Assembly (NCBI GenBank): GCA_002369295.1 | Contig: DFDR01000163.1 | Coordinates: forward strand, 1-9,860 | DNA from: Desulfovibrionaceae bacterium UBA3823 | GTDB lineage: Bacteria > Desulfobacterota > Desulfovibrionia > Desulfovibrionales > Desulfovibrionaceae | Reading direction: 5' to 3' | DNA length: 9,860 nt | In this document: positions 6,858 to 9,860 of the stretch, piece by piece | Layout of the letters: every line of letters begins with the position of its first letter | How positions within the stretch are numbered: position 1 is the stretch's first letter | Program-made: the position numbers and the translations under genes | Notes under the pieces: generated by a model | What the model saw: the letters and a program-made list of their open reading frames with translations, nothing else | The model's database searches: none | What the model was told of the DNA's origin: nothing

Positions 6858-6974
6858 GGAAAAGGCCTTGCAGTGCAGACGGCGTCTGCAGGAATGCCGC
6901 AGCAGATGCGGCGTTGCGGAGAGGCTCGGCAAGGCAATTGGCACGCGGCGGCCCTGCAAGTCTAAACAAATTCC
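6858..6974 (-). promoter_or_regulatory. Structured 5' leader of the VTT-fusion-mtnP-padR operon
   Basis: The predicted transcript has a leader of about 117 nt that can fold into nested elements. An outer 7-bp pairing joins CTTGCAG (bases 6960-6954) with CTGCAAG (6873-6867). A 6-bp hairpin (GCCGCA/TGCGGC, 5-base loop) lies at 6896-6912. A 7-bp hairpin (TGCAGAC/GTCTGCA, 3-base loop) lies at 6874-6890. The 3' strand of the outer pairing overlaps the only Shine-Dalgarno-like bases (AAGG, 6866-6869), so the fold could limit initiation at 6857. It matches no riboswitch class I recognise. Confidence 0.4.
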
Positions 6975-6980
6975 CGAAAT

Positions 6981-7009
6981 ATTCTACGTATGCTCTTCGC
7001 GACTGTCAA
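6981..7009 (-). promoter_or_regulatory. Strong sigma70-type promoter of the four-gene operon
   Basis: On the minus strand a perfect TTGACA -35 (7009-7004) is followed by a 17-bp spacer and a TAGAAT -10 (6986-6981), one mismatch from consensus. It sits in the most A+T-rich patch of the region. Transcription should start near 6974. It is the only near-consensus promoter in the window and is correctly oriented for the operon. Confidence 0.85.
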
Positions 7010-7031
7010 GGAAGTGTGCGCTTTGGCGCTT

Positions 7032-7065
7032 CACGCCTGCCTTGGGCTGTGCATGGGCAGGCGTG
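7032..7065. repeat. Perfect 10-bp inverted repeat between the transposase-like gene and the operon promoter
   Basis: The arms CACGCCTGCC (7032-7041) and GGCAGGCGTG (7056-7065) enclose a 14-base loop. The element lies 27 bp after the stop of the transposase-like gene and 23 bp upstream of the operon -35. On the minus strand no T-run follows, so it is not a textbook terminator. It could be a factor-assisted terminator or an operator for the operon promoter. Confidence 0.45.
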
Positions 7066-7091
7066 CGGAGGCGCGTCGGGGCGAGGGCGCC

Positions 7092-7988
7092 CTAGTCCGC
7101 CGACTGGCCGACCGACTCGGCGCGGGGCTGGACCAGCGTTCTCGGAAAGACGCTGGCTATGCTCTCCACGAGCCCGGGCATGCCGTCCATGGCGAAGAAG
7201 AGGATGTCCTCCACGCCGCGCTCCTTGAGGTTTTCGAGCACCTGCAGCCAGGTCGCCTGCGAGTCCGTGTCGTTGCGCCACAGGCCGAGCACCTCGCTGC
7301 GGCCGAAGGCGTCGCAGCCGAGGAAGGCGTAGGCCGCGCAGCCGCCGGCCTTGTCCTTCGCCCTGCCCGGCACCGGCACGGGATACAGGCGCAGATAGAG
7401 GTAGAGGGGCTTCAGGGGGCGGTTCTGCCAGCCGCGCACGCCGTCCCAGAAGGAGGCGGCAAGGCCTGCCAGCCTGCGCTGGGGGAGCCTGCCCTTGTAG
7501 ATGGCCTTGACGGTGGCGCCCACGGCGTCGAGCTCTCCGCCCACGGTGTACATGTGCAGGATCCGCCGCTCCGTCTCCTTGGCATCCTTGACCCACTTGG
7601 TGACGGCGATGGGCTCGAAGCTGCCCTCGCGGTCCCTGGGCAGGCGGATGCACAGCGTGCCGAGCGAGGTCTTGACGGTGCGCCTGGCCGAGCCGTTCCT
7701 GCGGTTTGCGCGGCCCCGGACCGTTTCGGCGCATTGGAGCAGGTGCGCCTCCATCTCGCGCTCGAGGGCGTCCTCGTAGCGGGAGGCGAGAAACTTCTGC
7801 AGCAGGGACAGGACCCACTCGTCCGATCCCAAAGAGCCCAGGGCGTCCATGTCGTTCAGGGCGTCGCTGGCATGCAGGGCCGCCCTGGCGCCGCATGCCG
7901 GCCGCGCGCGCACGGCGGCCTCGGTGCCGGGCGCGCGGTCTGGCGCCCCGCCGCCCAGCGGATCGGTATGTGCGGTTTGTGCGGACAT
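7092..7988 (-). CDS. Truncated IS256/Mutator-type transposase derivative lacking catalytic residues
   Basis: Residues about 70-286 of this 298-residue protein follow the IS256-family plan: RNGSARRTVKTSLGTLCIRLPRDREGSF (97-124), a helix-turn-helix-like stretch (about 147-182), WQNRPLKPLY (187-196), then VLGLWRNDTDS, NLKERGVEDILF and the MDGMPG segment with Asp268. IS256 transposases are about 400 residues with a DDE triad. Here the first Asp aligns with Tyr202, and the protein stops right after the VFPRTLVQ segment, so the conserved VHQIR-type block and the catalytic Glu are absent. It should therefore be unable to transpose. The first 55 residues are unlike IS256 and Ala-rich. AAGGAAGG six bases upstream supports the ATG at 7988 over an in-frame start at 8162. 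No flanking terminal repeats are visible. It may be a decaying remnant or a retained DNA-binding derivative. Confidence 0.75.
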   Translation of the reverse strand: MSAQTAHTDPLGGGAPDRAPGTEAAVRARPACGARAALHASDALNDMDALGSLGSDEWVLSLLQKFLASRYEDALEREMEAHLLQCAETVRGRANRRNGSARRTVKTSLGTLCIRLPRDREGSFEPIAVTKWVKDAKETERRILHMYTVGGELDAVGATVKAIYKGRLPQRRLAGLAASFWDGVRGWQNRPLKPLYLYLRLYPVPVPGRAKDKAGGCAAYAFLGCDAFGRSEVLGLWRNDTDSQATWLQVLENLKERGVEDILFFAMDGMPGLVESIASVFPRTLVQPRAESVGQSAD

Positions 7989-8004
7989 GGCGGGCCTTCC
8001 TTGA

Positions 8005-8037
8005 GGAAAGGCCGTCAGCCTTCGAGGGAGCCTTTCC
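8005..8037. repeat. 8-bp inverted repeat in the leader of the transposase-like gene
   Basis: The arms GGAAAGGC (8005-8012) and GCCTTTCC (8030-8037) are separated by 17 bases and lie immediately before the Shine-Dalgarno sequence (7995-8002) of the gene starting at 7988. In the transcript this would be a hairpin at the ribosome site, or in the DNA an operator. Beyond it (8041-8075) is a small A+T-rich patch with a run of seven A, the likely promoter area for this gene, although no clean -35/-10 pair is visible. Confidence 0.4.
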
Positions 8038-8241
8038 GAGTGATCGCATCTTTGCACATTGTCGGAAAAAAATCCACACGCGGCCAAGGCGCCAAGGCCT
8101 GGCGCGGTCCAGGGGCAGAAGGCCTGCCTTGCCGGTTCCGGCGAGAGAGGCGATCCGCTCATGAGAGAGCCGCCTCGCCCGCTTATGATGCCGCACGCTC
8201 CCTCCCCGGGTCAGGGCAAAGCGCGAGAGGAGAGCACTGCG

Positions 8242-8817
8242 ATGGCGAAAAGGAAGACGTCCACCTTGAACGCGTTCTGGCTGCTGTTCAAAGGCTTCTG
8301 GACCTCGGAGGCGAAATGGAGCGCCCGGGGCATGCTTGCCCTCATCATCGCCCTTGGCGCAGTCAAGGCGTGCTGCATTCCGATGATGCCCCTGCGGTGC
8401 CAAAAGTTCGAGATCATGTTCGAGGCCAAGGCCTTTGAGCGCTTCATCCCCTGCGTGCAGGTGACGGCCCTGCCGCTTGTCGGCTTTGCCCTTGCGGAAG
8501 GAGCGCGGATCTGCGTCCAGCAACTGCCGCGCCTCGAATGGCGCGTGTGGATGACGGACCGCTTCCTCACCCGGTGGATGTCCGGCAGGACCTGCTACCG
8601 CCTCCAGGCCATGGGCGGCGTCGCCGGCAACCCCGACCAGCGCATCTCCGGGGACGCGGGCTTCTTTGCCAAGGCCGCGCGCGAGATGCACCGGCTCATA
8701 GCCCGGGAGCTGCCGGCAGCGGGCGTTGGCAGCGTCGGCCACAGGAGCACGCTCTACGCCCTGCACGACAGGCTGATGCAGCTCGCGGGCGGACGGGACT
8801 GGAGCCTCAAGGCCCTG
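8242..8817 (+). pseudogene. Remnant of a YddA/SbmA-type ABC transporter with a large in-frame internal deletion
   Basis: The start is intact: AGGAG at 8228-8232, then ATG at 8242. Codons 1-142 match the N-terminus of the fused permease-ATPase family of YddA (ABC_membrane_2): hydrophobic segments at about 31-50 and 68-92, then LEWRVWMTDRFLTRW (98-112) and the hallmark NPDQRI (130-135). The next membrane helices, Walker A, signature and Walker B are all missing. Codons about 148-192 instead match the extreme ATPase C-terminus (IARELP, VGSVGHRSTLYALHDR with the H-loop His, then WSLKAL). The junction falls near 8662-8682. About 390 residues of a protein of roughly 580 are absent, so it cannot transport or hydrolyse ATP. 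The frame finds no stop before the window ends; the end given is the end of recognisable homology. Confidence 0.8.
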
Positions 8818-8865
8818 CCCTGCCGGACCCGGGCCTCGCCCGCCTGGATGGACCTGTCCGCCCCC

Positions 8866-8894
8866 TTTACGCCTCCCCCCCAACCTGCTAGCTT
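8866..8894 (+). promoter_or_regulatory. Candidate promoter for the secreted-protein gene
   Basis: TTTACG (8866-8871) and TAGCTT (8889-8894) are exactly 17 bp apart, with transcription expected near 8901 and a leader of about 35 nt. The -10 is identical to that proposed upstream of the M24 gene. The spacer contains a run of seven C. The promoter lies just past the recognisable end of the ABC transporter remnant. Confidence 0.4.
8875..8881. repeat. C7 homopolymer in the promoter spacer
   Basis: Seven consecutive C lie between the proposed -35 and -10 of the secreted-protein gene. A length change would alter the 17-bp spacing. It would also change the frame in which the upstream ABC remnant is read: one extra C would bring the TAG at 8889-8891 into frame and end the remnant there. 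Confidence 0.85.
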
Positions 8895-8915
8895 TCCTCT
8901 CCCAGGCAATGCTGT

Positions 8916-8922
8916 CCCCCCC
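8916..8922. repeat. C7 homopolymer upstream of the ribosome-binding site
   Basis: A second run of seven C lies in the short leader, three bases before the GGAGGT Shine-Dalgarno sequence at 8926-8931. It falls outside the preferred reading frame start at 8936, so slippage here would change only the leader. Confidence 0.85.
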
Positions 8923-8935
8923 TATGGAGGTGGCC

Positions 8936-9856
8936 ATGAGACATCTCTGCTCCATCGTCTGCGCAGCCGCCCTGGCGCTTGCCGCAGGCTCCCTGCTCTC
9001 CGGTTCGAGCCTCTCTTCCGGCACGGCCCTGGCCATGGGCGGCAAGCCCTCCGGTTCCGCCGTCCGGCAGGCTCAGACAGGCAAGCTCGGCTCCGTTGCC
9101 CAGACGCCCAGCGCGGCGGCCATGGGCGTGGGGCAGCAGGCAGGCAGCGGGAAGGCGCCTGCAGGCAGCGGCGTCTTCGGCGGCACCTTCAGCCGCCTCG
9201 TCAACGGCCTGCTCTCCGGCCTGCCCGCCTGGATGCAGGCCCTTGGCGACGCCCCCCTGTCAGACGATGCCATGGGCGGCGGATCCCGCTCCTCCCCGGA
9301 CGCGGCCACCCTTGCCGGCAGGGCCCTGCAGCCCTCGGCAGCGGCCGAGAAGGTGGTGGGCATCTGGTCTGCGCCCAACGGCGTCGCGCCCCTGACCATC
9401 GAATTCAAGCCCAGCGGCGCCTGCACGCTCTACGACAAGGGCCAGCAGGTGGAAGGCACCTGGAAGACGGCGGACGACCTGATCGGCCTGCGCTTCGTCA
9501 ACGGCAGGGCCTTTGCGCTCACCTACAGCGTCGAGGGCGGCTACCTCGTGCTCTCCGACGGCTCCTGCCTCCAGCGCCAGCAGGATGCAGGCCTGCCGGC
9601 CCCGAAGGCCAGCACCGACGCCAAGGATCTGCTCGGCGCCTGGCGCGCCTGGGACGAGCGCTACGCCGTCACCCTGACCTTCGAGAAGAAGGCCTGCACC
9701 CTCAACGCCAACGCCAAGCAGTACAGGGGCGTCTGGCAGGCCCGCAGCGGCTTGCTCCACGTGGAGCTCGACGGCGCGATGCCGCTGGACGTCACCTTTG
9801 CCGTGGAGGACAATGTCCTTCGCCTCTCCGACGGCACCATCCTGCTGCGCCAGTAG
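8936..9856 (+). CDS. Secreted protein with two tandem beta-rich repeats, function unknown
   Basis: This is a 306-residue protein of no family I can name. The ATG at 8936 is chosen over ATGs at 8909 and 8924 because GGAGGT sits four bases before it and a clean Sec signal peptide then begins: Arg2, a hydrophobic core at about 5-22, and an AxA cleavage site at Ala31-Leu-Ala33. There is no lipobox cysteine, so a periplasmic or exported product is expected. Residues 34-139 are a Gly/Ser/Ala/Gln-rich linker. Two homologous units follow at about 140-215 and 232-306. Each reads G-x-W near its start, then LT(I)xF, ACTL, a second G-x-W, and ends in (V/R)LSDG. The strand-rich pattern resembles small lipocalin-like or META-like beta-barrels, but that is a guess. 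Cys163, Cys211 and Cys254 leave an odd cysteine. The stop TAG lies four bases from the window end. Confidence 0.85.
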   Translation: MRHLCSIVCAAALALAAGSLLSGSSLSSGTALAMGGKPSGSAVRQAQTGKLGSVAQTPSAAAMGVGQQAGSGKAPAGSGVFGGTFSRLVNGLLSGLPAWMQALGDAPLSDDAMGGGSRSSPDAATLAGRALQPSAAAEKVVGIWSAPNGVAPLTIEFKPSGACTLYDKGQQVEGTWKTADDLIGLRFVNGRAFALTYSVEGGYLVLSDGSCLQRQQDAGLPAPKASTDAKDLLGAWRAWDERYAVTLTFEKKACTLNANAKQYRGVWQARSGLLHVELDGAMPLDVTFAVEDNVLRLSDGTILLRQ

Positions 9857-9860
9857 CCGG

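Noticed and set aside
6858..6959. N-terminal extension of the first VTT protein from a TTG at 6959
   Set aside because: There is no ribosome site, the added 34 residues are Arg/His-rich and unlike VTT N-termini, and the bases are better explained as a structured leader.
7989..8162. 58-residue N-terminal extension of the transposase-like protein
   Set aside because: AAGGAAGG lies six bases before the internal ATG at 7988; the extension shows no family similarity and covers the A+T-rich probable promoter and an inverted repeat.
8161..8189. Promoter for the ABC remnant using TATGAT at 8184-8189
   Set aside because: The -10 is good, but no acceptable -35 occurs 16-18 bp upstream, so it was not listed as a feature.
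7009..8241. Complete IS256 insertion sequence
   Set aside because: No terminal inverted repeats or target-site duplication flank the transposase-like gene, and the remaining transposase sequence is not found downstream in any frame.
6990..8438. 482-codon + strand frame antisense to the transposase-like gene
   Set aside because: It is a shadow frame with no recognisable domain; its start overlaps the operon promoter.
8538..8891. 117-codon frame as an independent gene
   Set aside because: It covers the same bases as the ABC transporter remnant in a different frame and lacks motifs. Its TAG matters only as a possible former stop of the remnant.
8909..8935. Earlier ATG starts (8909, 8924) for the secreted protein
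   Set aside because: Neither has a ribosome site, and both add acidic or proline residues in front of a normal signal peptide; GGAGGT fits only the ATG at 8936.
7006..9045. 679-codon - strand frame across the transposase-like gene and the ABC remnant
   Set aside because: It has no motif and an Arg/Pro/Gly-rich composition, while two other frames show clear homology to IS256 and YddA-type proteins.

Overview
The window is roughly two-thirds G+C and carries no rRNA, tRNA or CRISPR array. The gene families (a PadR-type regulator, VTT/DedA membrane proteins, an HdrD/GlpC-like iron-sulfur module, an M24 peptidase) and the codon usage suggest a high-GC anaerobic deltaproteobacterium, most like the Desulfovibrionaceae. 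That placement is an inference; no taxonomic marker gene is present.

Left end (1-1670, + strand): the last codons of a gene with an acidic Gly/Tyr/Ser/Asp-rich tail, three perfect copies of an 11-bp repeat running into a strong intrinsic terminator, then a promoter and a complete M24 (Xaa-Pro aminopeptidase-like) gene.

Centre (1708-7009, - strand): a compact four-gene operon read right to left. A sigma70-type promoter (TTGACA, 17-bp spacer, TAGAAT) and a roughly 117-nt foldable leader precede a small VTT membrane protein. A 1115-residue fusion follows, joined by a TAATG overlap. Next comes an S-methyl-5'-thioadenosine phosphorylase, joined by an ATGA overlap, and 28 bp later a PadR regulator. 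The fusion joins a second VTT membrane domain, a DUF2064/TIGR04282-like domain, a family-2 glycosyltransferase/TIGR04283-like domain, a 2x[4Fe-4S] ferredoxin module and a CCG (HdrD/GlpC-like) domain. Both sugar-transferase-like domains seem to have lost their signature Asp motifs. TIGR04282 and TIGR04283 are annotated as arsenosugar-biosynthesis families, and the phosphorylase is of the type that cleaves 5'-modified adenosines. The operon may therefore process a 5'-substituted adenosine at the membrane, but no arsM or arsS lies in the window.

Right part (7092-8850): a region of broken genes. A 298-residue IS256-type transposase derivative (- strand) lacks the first catalytic Asp and everything after the second. 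Divergent to it is a remnant of a YddA/SbmA-type ABC transporter in which the N-terminal membrane part is joined in frame to the extreme C-terminus of the ATPase.

Right end (8866-9856, + strand): a promoter with a C7 tract in its spacer drives a gene for a secreted protein with two tandem copies of a beta-rich domain of about 75 residues.
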